This document shows positions 19,546 to 29,174 of a DNA stretch of 64,000 nucleotides, piece by piece (position 1 is the first letter of the stretch; every line of letters begins with the position of its first letter). Source of the DNA: Bacteroidota bacterium (GTDB lineage Bacteria; Bacteroidota; Bacteroidia; Chitinophagales; Chitinophagaceae); contig JADJQP010000002.1 of assembly GCA_016712665.1 (NCBI GenBank), forward strand, positions 708,501 through 772,500, given 5' to 3'. Under the pieces are notes generated by a model, which saw nothing but the letters and a program-made list of their open reading frames with translations, had not been told where the DNA came from and did not search any database. Position numbers and translations under genes: made by a program.

Positions 19546-20810
19546 GATTCTGCACTGTTTCCTCCCTCCAACCTATGGAGATTTTTTAATTTAGGTGCAA
19601 AAAAATACGTACTTACCACCACTGCGAGCGTCATTAAACCTCCCAATACTATTGCGGGCGCCGTACCGAGGAATCTAGCGGTAAAGCCACTTTCAAAAGC
19701 ACCCAATTCATTACTGGAGCTAATAAACATCATATTAATAGAAGAAACTCTACCTTTCAAATGATCGGGTGTGTTGATTTGCAAAATAGAGTGTCGAATT
19801 ACCACACTTACTCCATCAAATAGTCCTGCGAAGAATAGCATCAAAAAAGAGATATAAAAAGAAGTGGAAAGACCAAAAAGCAGAATACATATTCCAAATA
19901 ACGCTACACATACGAGCAATTTTTTCCCCACATGTTGTTTTAACGGAATATAGGTCAGCATCAACAACAGAAAAAGGGCACCGATACCATGTGCACTTCT
20001 CAGCCATCCATATCCTACCTCGCCTACTTTTAATATTTCGGTAGATACTACAGGCAGTAAAGCTTCTGCGCCACCAAATAAAACAGCAAATAAATCGAGA
20101 CTTAATACAGCTAAAATAATTTGATTTCGAAATACAAATCGAAAGCCTTGGGCCAACCCTTTTATGATACCAATATCTTTGATGTATTGAATAGGCTTTC
20201 GCCTAATGGCAAGTATAAAAAACGATGATAAACAAAGCAAGAAAACCACCAGCATCATACTGGTAGTGATCCCATATGTTGCCAACAAAATACCACCTAC
20301 AAGTGGCCCCAACACTGAGCCCAGCATCCACGAGGTACTACTCCAAGTAATAGCAAATGAAATATCTTCCTTGTTCACAAGTAGCGGCAATAACGAAAAG
20401 GAAGAGGGTGCCAGAAAGGCTCTTATGAAACCACTTATAAACATACCTGCATAAATCATATACTCAACCACGCTTACAGAAAAACGATCCGAAAAATGCC
20501 CTGAGGTAATGTACAAAAAAAGTAAGGCATTTAACACGTAACCGAAAATACAGAGAAGATACATTCCCCGTTTTTCTCGTCTATCCACCACATATCCGGC
20601 AAAAAAGGCGCAAGCAAAAGCGGGAATCACCTCAAAAAGCCCCACCAGTCCAAGAGATAAAGGATTCTTAGTTAGGGTGTACAATTTATAACTAACCACG
20701 GTATTTTGCAGAAACAATGAAAAAATCAGAATGAAACGTGTGGCAATAAAAAGCGAAAATTCTTTCTGAAATAATACCTGAAGAGTTTTGCGTCCGCTGG
20801 AAGTTTGCAT
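19542..20810 (-). CDS. MFS transporter (MFS_3 / EntS-like exporter)
   Basis: A 422-residue inner-membrane protein with about twelve membrane helices. The first half has the MFS_3 pattern: RFILIFSLFLQNTVVSYKLY, then AFFAGYVVDRREKRGMYLL between helices 2 and 3 (the MFS loop motif). This subfamily usually exports small molecules such as siderophores or drugs; the substrate is not shown. The start is fixed by a TATCTTTG promoter box 9 bases upstream. It is convergent with the small lipoprotein gene and divergent from the MacB-like permease. Confidence 0.87.
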   Translation of the reverse strand: MQTSSGRKTLQVLFQKEFSLFIATRFILIFSLFLQNTVVSYKLYTLTKNPLSLGLVGLFEVIPAFACAFFAGYVVDRREKRGMYLLCIFGYVLNALLFLYITSGHFSDRFSVSVVEYMIYAGMFISGFIRAFLAPSSFSLLPLLVNKEDISFAITWSSTSWMLGSVLGPLVGGILLATYGITTSMMLVVFLLCLSSFFILAIRRKPIQYIKDIGIIKGLAQGFRFVFRNQIILAVLSLDLFAVLFGGAEALLPVVSTEILKVGEVGYGWLRSAHGIGALFLLLMLTYIPLKQHVGKKLLVCVALFGICILLFGLSTSFYISFLMLFFAGLFDGVSVVIRHSILQINTPDHLKGRVSSINMMFISSSNELGAFESGFTARFLGTAPAIVLGGLMTLAVVVSTYFFAPKLKNLHRLEGGNSAES

Positions 20811-20818
20811 GCCGAGGC

Positions 20819-20826
20819 CAAAGATA
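20819..20826 (-). promoter_or_regulatory. -7 promoter box (TATCTTTG) for the MFS gene
   Basis: Read on the minus strand, TATCTTTG is a perfect TAnnTTTG match ending 8 bases before the MFS ATG (20810-20808), which predicts a near-leaderless transcript. Confidence 0.55.
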
Positions 20827-20986
20827 GTCTGAATTCTCTAATAAAAATCGTTAGACTAACAGCATATGGTCAGTGCGGCTAGCATGGTACCCTATCCAAT
20901 TGATGAGTCCTTATGCTATAACAATAAACACCTCAAAAAAAAACAGATTGTGGATTCATAGATCGCAAGTAGCTTTGCATCATCAG

Positions 20987-22240
20987 ATGTATCCTTTTGC
21001 TGAAAATGTTTTGATGGTAGTTGACGAATTGCGTAACAATAAGTTACGTACCTTTCTATCATTACTGGGCGTTACAATTGGAATCTTTTGTATTATATCC
21101 GTACTTACCGTATTTGATAGTTTGCAACAAAATATTCAACAAAGCATGCAAACCTTAGGAAGTAAAAATTTATATGTAGGAAAGTATCCGTGGATACCTG
21201 AAGACAAAGGAGAATATCCCTGGTGGAAATACAAATCAAGACCTGTCTGCAAGTACAGCGAAGTTTTGGAATTAAAAAAATATCTGAATGCCGCGTATAA
21301 AATTTGCCTCAGCTATTCCGAACCGAGCAAAGTGAATTTTTCGTCGCGCGAAAGCAATATCATGCTGTTTGCCGTTACCAAAGATTTTGAGAACTTTCAA
21401 AGCTTTGATGTGTCAGAAGGCCGATACTTTACAGGGACCGAAATGCAAAATCCAACCAGCAATTCAGTGGTAATTGGAAGCACCGTTGCCAACGATTTAT
21501 TTGGCAGGTATACTTCACCCATTGGAAATCAAATCAATATTTATGGCAATCCATGCACTATCATTGGCGTCTTAAAAAAGCATGGCAGAAGCAATATGGG
21601 ATTTGATTTTGATGGAGGAGTGATCATACCCTATTTGTATGCTGCCGGCAAAAAAGATATCGATGGCAATATTGGAAATGGTTTTGTAGATCCCATGATC
21701 ATGATAGAAGCCCGTGCGAAAGCCTCTGTTGAAGATTTGTATTTTGAATTAATCGCCACCTTACGAGCTATTCGTAAAATCAAACCCAGAGAACCCGACA
21801 ACTTTTCCATCAACAAATTAGATGTGATTCAAAATAAGGTAAATGAACTTTTTGAAAAGATTAAAATCAGTGGTTGGATCATTGGATTTTTCTCACTCAT
21901 TGTGGGTTGTTTTGGAATTGCCAATATAATGTACGTATCTGTAAAAGAAAGAACCGCGCAGATTGGTTTGAAGAAGGCACTTGGCGCAAAATCAAGCGCC
22001 GTCCTCATCGATTTTCTGTTGGAATCCATGATTCTGTGTATCCTTGGAGGACTCATCGGTATTGTAATGGTATTTCTACTTTCTTTTGTTTTAAGTTACT
22101 TTCTCAATTTTCCAATTACATTATCTCTATATAATTTTATTCTTGGTGTCGGTATGAGCCTTTTTGTTGGTGTTATTGCAGGATACCTTCCTGCAAAAAA
22201 AGCAGCTGCATTAAATCCAGTGGAAGCCATTAGAAGCTAA
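20987..22240 (+). CDS. MacB-like ABC transporter permease (FtsX family)
   Basis: I take the ATG at 20987 (MYPFAENVLMVVDELRNN); a longer frame from 20873 would add 38 residues without family character. This gives 417 residues: an N-terminal helix in FLSLLGVTIGIFCIISVLT, a periplasmic MacB-like domain (about 50-270, with VVIGSTVANDLFG and GVLKKHGRSNMGFD), and three C-terminal FtsX-domain helices with VKERTAQIGLKKALGAK before the third and ending in PVEAIRS. Such permeases work with a MacB/LolD-type ATPase to drive lipoprotein or peptide export across the envelope; no ATPase partner is adjacent here. It is convergent with priA, 13 bases away. Confidence 0.9.
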   Translation: MYPFAENVLMVVDELRNNKLRTFLSLLGVTIGIFCIISVLTVFDSLQQNIQQSMQTLGSKNLYVGKYPWIPEDKGEYPWWKYKSRPVCKYSEVLELKKYLNAAYKICLSYSEPSKVNFSSRESNIMLFAVTKDFENFQSFDVSEGRYFTGTEMQNPTSNSVVIGSTVANDLFGRYTSPIGNQINIYGNPCTIIGVLKKHGRSNMGFDFDGGVIIPYLYAAGKKDIDGNIGNGFVDPMIMIEARAKASVEDLYFELIATLRAIRKIKPREPDNFSINKLDVIQNKVNELFEKIKISGWIIGFFSLIVGCFGIANIMYVSVKERTAQIGLKKALGAKSSAVLIDFLLESMILCILGGLIGIVMVFLLSFVLSYFLNFPITLSLYNFILGVGMSLFVGVIAGYLPAKKAAALNPVEAIRS

Positions 22241-22253
22241 TTGGGTTCAAAAA

Positions 22254-24293
22254 TTATGGATCGACGTTTACTGAAACAAAAACCGTTGTGAATTTATTGG
22301 TGGCATTTAATAGCCCGATTTGTTGCTTCAGCCGTTTTTTCAACTCACGTAAATGTGTTGCATCTCCATTCGTCTTAAGCAATATTTCTTGAATGTAATA
22401 GTTTTTAATTCTGCTTATAGCGGGTTCGGCAGGACCAAAGAAGACCGTCTTGGGCAAGTCTTGTAAATCATCAAACAACTTTGCGGCGGCTGCTTTTAGA
22501 GTTAGAGGATCTTTATGTTTCAAACTGATTTGAATAAGCCGCACAAATGGAGGATACAAAAACTCCTTCCTATACTGAATTTCCTTTGCAAAAAAACCAT
22601 CATAATCATGTTTCATCAAAGACGCTAAAATCGGATGTTGGGTATTAAATAGTTGAATGAGCACTTGCCCCCGGTCATCTTTTCGCCCGGCCCTACCCGA
22701 CACTTGTTCCAGTAATTGAAAGGCTCGTTCATTCACTCGAAAATCAGGATAGGACAATAATCTGTCGGCACTCAAAACACCTACCAACTGAACATGTTCA
22801 AAATCGAGTCCTTTCACCACCATTTGAGTCCCCACTAAAATATCAATTTCACGTTTTTCGAATTGTCGGATGGTTTCAATGTATTTATTTTTCACCTTCA
22901 AACTATCCCAGTCAAATCGCTGCACTCGGGCATTCGGAAATATTCGATGAATTTCTTCTTCAATTTTCTCGGTACCAAAACTTCTGGCCTGAATTTTACT
23001 ATTACCGCAAGCCAAACAAACGTTGAGCAAGGGCGATCGGGCGTTGCAGTAATGACAATGCAATTGGTCTGTGGCTTTATGATAAGTGAGCGAAACATCA
23101 CAATTTTTACACTGAGGTACCCATCCACACATATCACATTGCAGAAAAGGCGCATATCCTCTTCTATTTTGAAATAAAATGACTTGCTTTTTGTTTTCGA
23201 TGCTTTGTTGGATGGCCGCAATCAAGGCTACTGAAAACATTCCCTTTATAAACGTTTTACCGGCCATCTCATATTTAATATCAACAAGGGTCGTTTGTGG
23301 CAACGTGGCAGCACCATAGCGCACATTGAGTTCGACAAGGTCATACTTATTTTGTTTACAATTGTAATAGCTTTCAACGGATGGAGTGGCGGTACCTAAA
23401 AGAATAGAAGCCTTCATAAGGTGCGCTAAATAAATAGCAGCATCTCTTGCATGATAACGAGGGGCTGGATCTTGCTGCTTGTAAGATGCGTCGTGTTCTT
23501 CATCAACAATAATAATTCCCAATGTTTTAAATGGTAATAGCAAGGCTGAGCGCGAGCCAATCACCACATCAAATTCTCCTGCTTGCACTTTACGCCAGAG
23601 TTCCACTCGTTCCTGATTGCTAAATCGGGAATGATAGATTCCGATTCGATCACCGAATACAGACCTGAGTTTTTGAATAATTTGTGTTGTAAGTGCAATT
23701 TCAGGAAGCAAATACAAGGCTTGTTTCCCATCTCGAATAGCGTCCTCGATTAACTTAAAATAGATATGCGTTTTACCACTTCCAGTAATCCCTTTGAGCA
23801 ATACCGGCTTATTCACAGCGAAAGATACAATTACTTTCTCGTAGGCTTCCTGTTGCAAATCACTTAATACATTTTCTACCAAAACATCCACAATATCAAA
23901 CTGCACCCGATCTACCTCCAGCTTTTTAACAGTAAATATTTCCTTTTCCACTAGATACTTTAATTGAGCGGGTGTGGACAAAGATTTTTTGAGCAAGTCA
24001 CTTTGCGAAACCACTTTCCCCGTTTGAAACAAATGTAAATAGGTGAGGATTAAATTTTGATAATGTGGTTTCGTCTCATATTTATCAAGTATTAATTTCA
24101 AATGGACCTCATCCTTGTAGATAGGATTTAAAAATAAAAAATTCTCCCTTTTGGGCTTGTAATGCTCGTTCAGATGTTCATAAACGCTTATTAAACCTTT
24201 CTCCAAAAGTCCATTCACCACCTTCCATGCCGAGGCATCTTGCACAATTTTCTGTACCTCCTCTATGGTAATATCCTTGGTAACGTTAGGCAA
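22254..24293 (-). CDS. priA: Primosomal helicase PriA, lacking the usual N-terminal domain
   Basis: PriA restarts stalled replication forks as a 3'-5' DNA helicase. The core is intact: Walker A GITGSGKTHIYF, DEEH box IIVDEEHDASYKQQD, GSRSALLLPF, a zinc region with CDMCGWVPQC, CKNCDVSLTYH, CHYC and CLACGNSK, the QMVVKGLDFEHV motif, and RGQVLIQLFNTQHP. The protein starts at TTG 24293-24291 and has 679 residues, while Bacteroidota PriA is about 820. The missing ~150 residues are the 3'-DNA-binding domain; the sequence begins inside the winged-helix region (ITIEEVQKIVQD). Upstream, the frame is blocked by TAA at 24323-24321 and the region encodes the end of the FtsX-like permease, which overlaps by 8 bases. 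A real truncation or rearrangement, or a misassembly, is possible. Confidence 0.88.
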   Translation of the reverse strand: MPNVTKDITIEEVQKIVQDASAWKVVNGLLEKGLISVYEHLNEHYKPKRENFLFLNPIYKDEVHLKLILDKYETKPHYQNLILTYLHLFQTGKVVSQSDLLKKSLSTPAQLKYLVEKEIFTVKKLEVDRVQFDIVDVLVENVLSDLQQEAYEKVIVSFAVNKPVLLKGITGSGKTHIYFKLIEDAIRDGKQALYLLPEIALTTQIIQKLRSVFGDRIGIYHSRFSNQERVELWRKVQAGEFDVVIGSRSALLLPFKTLGIIIVDEEHDASYKQQDPAPRYHARDAAIYLAHLMKASILLGTATPSVESYYNCKQNKYDLVELNVRYGAATLPQTTLVDIKYEMAGKTFIKGMFSVALIAAIQQSIENKKQVILFQNRRGYAPFLQCDMCGWVPQCKNCDVSLTYHKATDQLHCHYCNARSPLLNVCLACGNSKIQARSFGTEKIEEEIHRIFPNARVQRFDWDSLKVKNKYIETIRQFEKREIDILVGTQMVVKGLDFEHVQLVGVLSADRLLSYPDFRVNERAFQLLEQVSGRAGRKDDRGQVLIQLFNTQHPILASLMKHDYDGFFAKEIQYRKEFLYPPFVRLIQISLKHKDPLTLKAAAAKLFDDLQDLPKTVFFGPAEPAISRIKNYYIQEILLKTNGDATHLRELKKRLKQQIGLLNATNKFTTVFVSVNVDP

Positions 24294-25460
24294 TGTAGTG
24301 TTGAATGATTTTTTTAGATTTTATCCAAAATAAATAATAAATGGCCATTAATAAAACAATTAAAATCACCAAAATTTGCCATGAAATCACTTTAGAAATG
24401 CTAATTTGAAAGGAGGCTAACAAAACCGCCAAATAGAATTTACAGAAAAGAGTAGTAATCAATGCCAATAAAACAATGAGTAAAAAACTAAAAAACAAAC
24501 CATTGATAAATTTCTTTTGCAAGGTGGCGGTTTGATAACCAAGCAATGAGAGTAGTTGAAGCTTGGAAGCAGATTTGGCGATTGACAAATTTAGAAACAG
24601 AACAAGAATCATAACACACAGTACTAATATAAAAATACCAATAAAGCCACTACTGGCAAACACCACATTCATAATGGTTTTAATCTTACTCCATTTAATT
24701 TTTTCATTTTGAGTGCTATAGTTTCGATCATGAATAAACTTGACCAGTTCGGGATTATCTGCCTCTTCTGTTTGCAAAATAATCCTCGAATGATTCTCAG
24801 CTTTATGTGTGCCAAATTTGGTATTGGCATAATGCATAAATTCGGCAGGAACAATGACGCTTGAATATCGCTGTGAAAAACCCACGACTTCTGCAACATA
24901 GTTTTCAGTACGTGCGATTTCAAGGTTGAATGAAATGGCTTTGACCGTTTCTTCGCTTAGCTGAGGCAATCCCTGACTTAAGGCAAATCCGAAATTATAC
25001 AGGTTCAAAAAATCCTGCGATAATATCACAGGAATCGTTTTACTTCCGGGATGCCATCTAAAAGATTCAAGACTCACGTCTAAATATTCATCGGGAATAG
25101 ATTCAAAAAATAGTTGGGTAGAAAAAGCAAGATCTCCAAAATTGCTTGCTTCAATGGGAAATTGATTGCTTTCAATAAATCCAATCTTTTTCACGGTAAC
25201 GAGTTTTTCAAATTCCCCGATTTCCTGTGCAGAAAAAGTGATTTCGAATTATCGCCCATCATGTCGTTGGTGATGTTTTTATTAATTACCAGATACTCAT
25301 ACTTATCATTCTTTATCTGTTTATTACTCATGACCGCGTAAGTATCAATATATAATTGCACAGAAATAAGCAATAGCGATATTCCGATAAACAAGGCCAT
25401 ATAAGTCAAAATATTTGACTTAAATCGCTGTACAGAAAGTATTTCGCCCAATATCTTCAT
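24286..25460 (-). CDS. FtsX-like ABC permease, one-base frameshift
   Basis: Two frames read as one permease. The first (25460 down to 25191) begins MKILGEILSVQRFKSN with a membrane helix (LTYMALFIGISLLLISVQL). The second (to 24286) has a periplasmic-like region, then three helices typical of an FtsX domain (NVVFASSGFIGIFILVLCVMI, a middle helix, and a last helix ending FWIKSKKIIQHYIA). Adding one A to the A5 run at 25233-25237 on the plus strand joins them with the smooth sequence SLFSAQEIGEFEKLVTVKKIG, giving 391 residues. The gene starts directly after the stop of the ATPase gene upstream, so the two form one transporter. Substrate unknown; FtsX/LolC-like roles are inference. Confidence 0.8.
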
Positions 25461-26093
25461 CTACAATAAGAAATTTTGGTGGTAAGGAAAATGCTGATCG
25501 CTTTCTAAGTCGCATACTATCAGAGTGGCTCCGGATTTTTTAACCGATTCAAGAATTAGGGAAGCTGCCAGCTGAATATTTTCATTGTCGAGATGACTAA
25601 AAGGTTCGTCCAGAAGTAAGCAATCCATTGGTTGCAAGAGAGCCCTGATGATGGCAACTCTTTGACGTTCGCCATAGGAAAGGGTATTGACCAGCCTATC
25701 AAGAGTATGCGTAATACCCAAACGATTCGCATATTCTCTAATGATACTTTCTGATGTAAAGCCAGTCAATTCATTTTTTATTAAAAGGTTTTGCAAGGCG
25801 GTATGTTCTTCAAATAAACGCAAATCCTGAAAAACAATACTAAGGTGTCGACTCCGAATTTCGCACCATTGATTGATAGAAAGCCCCTTGCAATCCGTTC
25901 CATTGAATTGCAATTGCCCTTCATACTTTTGTTGCAAACCATATAAGGTATGTATCAAACTACTTTTACCCTTTCCTGAACTAGCCCTGATATGATAGTA
26001 TTTCCCCCTCTCAAATAGCACTGTGGTATTCCAAATATCTGAGACTTGCCTGGATATATAGGGAATGGCTATATTGACTAATTGAAAGGACAT
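25461..26093 (-). CDS. ABC transporter ATPase (LolD/FtsE-like) with altered P-loop
   Basis: I choose the ATG at 26093 (MSFQLVNIAIPYIS), giving 210 residues, because a TATCTTTG promoter box lies 6 bases upstream; a longer frame to 26267 has no family support. The signature LSYGERQRVAIIRALL, Walker B DCLLLDEPFSHLD and a Q-loop IVFQDLRLFEEHTALQN are clear. The P-loop reads RASSGKGKSSLI: the first Gly of GxxGxGKS is Ala. A-to-G change there is unusual but the lysine and serine are present. It pairs with the FtsX-like permease encoded immediately downstream. Confidence 0.85.
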   Translation of the reverse strand: MSFQLVNIAIPYISRQVSDIWNTTVLFERGKYYHIRASSGKGKSSLIHTLYGLQQKYEGQLQFNGTDCKGLSINQWCEIRSRHLSIVFQDLRLFEEHTALQNLLIKNELTGFTSESIIREYANRLGITHTLDRLVNTLSYGERQRVAIIRALLQPMDCLLLDEPFSHLDNENIQLAASLILESVKKSGATLIVCDLESDQHFPYHQNFLL

Positions 26094-26098
26094 ATGGG

Positions 26099-26106
26099 CA
26101 AAGATA
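26099..26106 (-). promoter_or_regulatory. -7 promoter box (TATCTTTG) for the ABC transporter pair
   Basis: Minus-strand TATCTTTG, a perfect TAnnTTTG match, lies 5 bases before the chosen ATG at 26093. It argues against the upstream start at 26267. Confidence 0.55.
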
Positions 26107-26271
26107 AAGGTTTTTGAGAATTGGATCGGGATAGATTGTACCCAGTGTAAGAACAGGTAAAATTGGTATGAATTTGGCGAATTCCTTACTTCACAACTTG
26201 CAACAGCCATCCCACAAAGGGCAAATATACACCAGACCAAAAAAATTATATAAGCTTTGCATTCCAAGCAT

Positions 26272-26279
26272 TAAATTTG
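26272..26279 (+). promoter_or_regulatory. -7 promoter box (TAAATTTG) for gcvP
   Basis: TAAATTTG fits TAnnTTTG and lies 31 bases before the gcvP ATG at 26311. No clear -33 TTTG is visible at the normal spacing. No glycine-riboswitch-like structure fits in the short leader. Confidence 0.45.
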
Positions 26280-26310
26280 CACTTTCAAAAAATAAATAAT
26301 ACATAAAAAA

Positions 26311-29143
26311 ATGCATCTACATTCAAAGCAACAGCAGGAATTTTTGGCTCGACATATTGGTCCCAATGAAGGGGAAACTAAGGAAATGCTTCAAACCATT
26401 GGTATGGGCAGTGTCAACGAACTGATTGAAAAGACCGTACCGGCCTCCATCCGACTTCAAAAAGATTTAGCCGTAGATGCGCCCATTAGTGAATTTGAGT
26501 ATTTGAAAAAGATTACGGCTTTGGGTACTAAAAATAAATTGTACAAAGACTGTATTGGAATGGGCTATTATGGCACCATTACCCCAAGTGTCATTTTACG
26601 AAACGTTTTTGAAAACCCGGGATGGTATACCCAATATACCCCGTATCAAGCTGAAATCGCACAAGGGCGTTTGGAAAGTTTATTAAATTTTCAAACAATG
26701 GTTGCCGATTTAACCGGTCTACCCATTGCCAATGCTTCCCTATTAGATGAAGCCACTGCTGCAGCCGAAGCAATGACTCTTCTCAATGGGTCGAAGGGCA
26801 AAGAGGGTAAACATAAATTTTTTGTAGATCAATATACCTTCGCACAAACCATTGATGTATTAAAGACGAGAGCCTTGCCGGTGGGTGTTGAATTGGTGTT
26901 TGGCGACTTTGCTACCACCACCTTAGACGAAAGTTTCTTTGGTGCTTTGTTGCAATATCCCAATTCAGAAGGCGCCATTTGCGATTATAGAAATTTTATT
27001 CAACAAGCACAAGCTGTTAACTGTGGCGTGGTAATGGCCTGCGATATTTTATCGCTTTCCTTATTGACTCCTCCGGGCGAATTAGGTGCTGATGTAGCTA
27101 TTGGCAATACGCAGCGATTTGGCGTACCAATGGGTTTTGGTGGCCCGCACGCAGCCTACTTCGCTACTAAAGACGAATACAAACGTGTGATTCCCGGTCG
27201 TATTATCGGGGTTAGTATAGATGCACAAGGCAATCGATGTCTTCGTATGGCTTTACAAACCCGTGAGCAACATATTCGTCGTGAAAAAGCTACTTCAAAT
27301 ATTTGCACAGCCCAAGCCTTGCTCTCTAATATGGCTGCTATGTATGCCATCTATCACGGTGCCGATGGATTGCGTGATATTGCCAAACGAATTTCAACAT
27401 ATACACAAGCATTAGCGAACGCCTTGGGTTCAAATAATGTACATGGTCAGTATTTTGATACCCTCAAAATTAAAGTAGCTGATGTAAAAAGCACTGTCAC
27501 TTCGCTCGAAAATGCAGGCTATAATGTTCGAGCGTATGCAGACAATCATATCGGTATTTCTATCGATGAAACCATTTTACCAAATGATTTGGGGGCTTTG
27601 GCTAATGCACTTGGTGCAGCACCAATCAGTTACTCAGATATACTAAGCAATATTCCGGACTGGGCAACACGTACTTCAGATTTTTTAACCCATCAGGTTT
27701 TCAATTCACATCATAGTGAAAGTAAAATGATGCGTTATATTAAATCTTTGGAAGATAAGGATTTGGCGCTGAACCGATCCATGATTTCATTGGGTAGTTG
27801 TACCATGAAGCTTAATGCAGCTTCCGAAATGATTCCGGTAAGCAATCCACATTGGGGTTCCTTACACCCCTTTGCTCCAAAGCATCAATGGGTGGGGTAT
27901 CAGGAGTTAATTGCCGAATTGGAAAAAGATTTATCGGAAATAACCGGCTTTGACGCCTGCAGTCTGCAACCCAACTCCGGGTGCTCAGGGTGAGTACGCA
28001 GGACTCCTTGTAATAAAAGCCTATCACGAAAGCCGAGGCGATCATCATAGAAATGTGATTCTGATTCCCATTTCTGCACATGGTACCAATCCAGCAAGCG
28101 CGGCAATGTGTGGATTTAAAATTGTAATTGTTGCTTGCGATGATAAGGGTAATATTGATGTGGCAGATATGCGCAGCAAAGCAGAACAATATAAAGATTC
28201 CCTTGCAGGTTTGATGGTTACCTATCCTTCAACACACGGTGTGTTTGAAGAAACGATCAATGAAATTTGTCAATTGATTCATGACAATGGAGGACAGGTT
28301 TATATGGACGGTGCCAATATGAATGCACAAGTTGGGTTAACCTCGCCCGGAAATATTGGAGCGGATGTTTGTCATTTAAATTTACATAAAACATTTGCTA
28401 TCCCTCATGGTGGCGGCGGACCCGGCATGGGCCCCATCTGCGTTAAATCGCAATTAGCCCCTTTCTTACCCAGTCACCCTGTGCATGCTACCGGTGGTGC
28501 TACACCCATACATGCAGTCAGTGCAGCCCCTTATGGAAGTGCGAGCATATTACTGATTTCATACGCCTATATCAAAATGTTGGGCAATGTGGGTTTAAAG
28601 AAATCTACTGAGTATGCCATTCTCAATGCAAATTACATGAAGGCTCGATTAGAAAAGGAATATAAAATTTTATACACGGGCACCAATGGTACCTGCGCTC
28701 ATGAGTTCATTGTTGATTTACGCCCCTTCAAGGCCTTTGGAATTGAGGCTGAGGATGTGGCTAAGAGATTGATGGATTTTGGATTTCATGCACCTACCCT
28801 TTCCTTCCCGGTGGCAGGCACCTTGATGATTGAACCCACAGAAAGTGAGGACAAAGCAGAGTTAGATCGTTTCTGTGATGCCTTGTTATTTATTAGAAAA
28901 GAAATTGAAGAAGTGATTCAGGGTCAATCGGATGCAAAAGACAATATTTTAAAACATGCTCCACATACACAATGGGTGATTACGGCTGATGAATGGACTC
29001 GTCCTTATAGTCGCCAAGCTGCAGCATTTCCATTAGATTGGGTAAAGGCGAATAAATTTTGGCCTACTGTGAGTCGTGTAAATAATACGGCCGGCGATCG
29101 TCATTTGGTTTGTACTTGTGAGCCTATGGAAAGCTATATGTAA
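26311..29143 (+). CDS. gcvP: Glycine dehydrogenase (decarboxylating), one-base frameshift
   Basis: GcvP is the PLP-dependent P-protein of the glycine cleavage system: it decarboxylates glycine and passes the aminomethyl group to the H-protein lipoyl arm. The N-terminal half starts FLARHIGPNEGETKEML and includes GMGYYGTITPSVILRN; the C-terminal half has the PLP-lysine block NLHKTFAIPHGGGGPGMGPI and ends TCEPMESYM. The frame breaks at the GGG run 27979-27981: with two G residues it reads SLQPNSGAQGEYAGLLVIKA, the strongly conserved family sequence. The restored protein has about 943 residues, normal length. gcvT and gcvH are not in the window. purD follows on the same strand after 31 bases. Confidence 0.92.
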
Positions 29144-29174
29144 TCATGCCTAGTTGTTTGCATTAAAATAATTT

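Noticed and set aside
20873..20986. Upstream extension of the MacB-like permease
   Set aside because: The extra 38 residues lack family character; the normal N-terminus begins at 20987.
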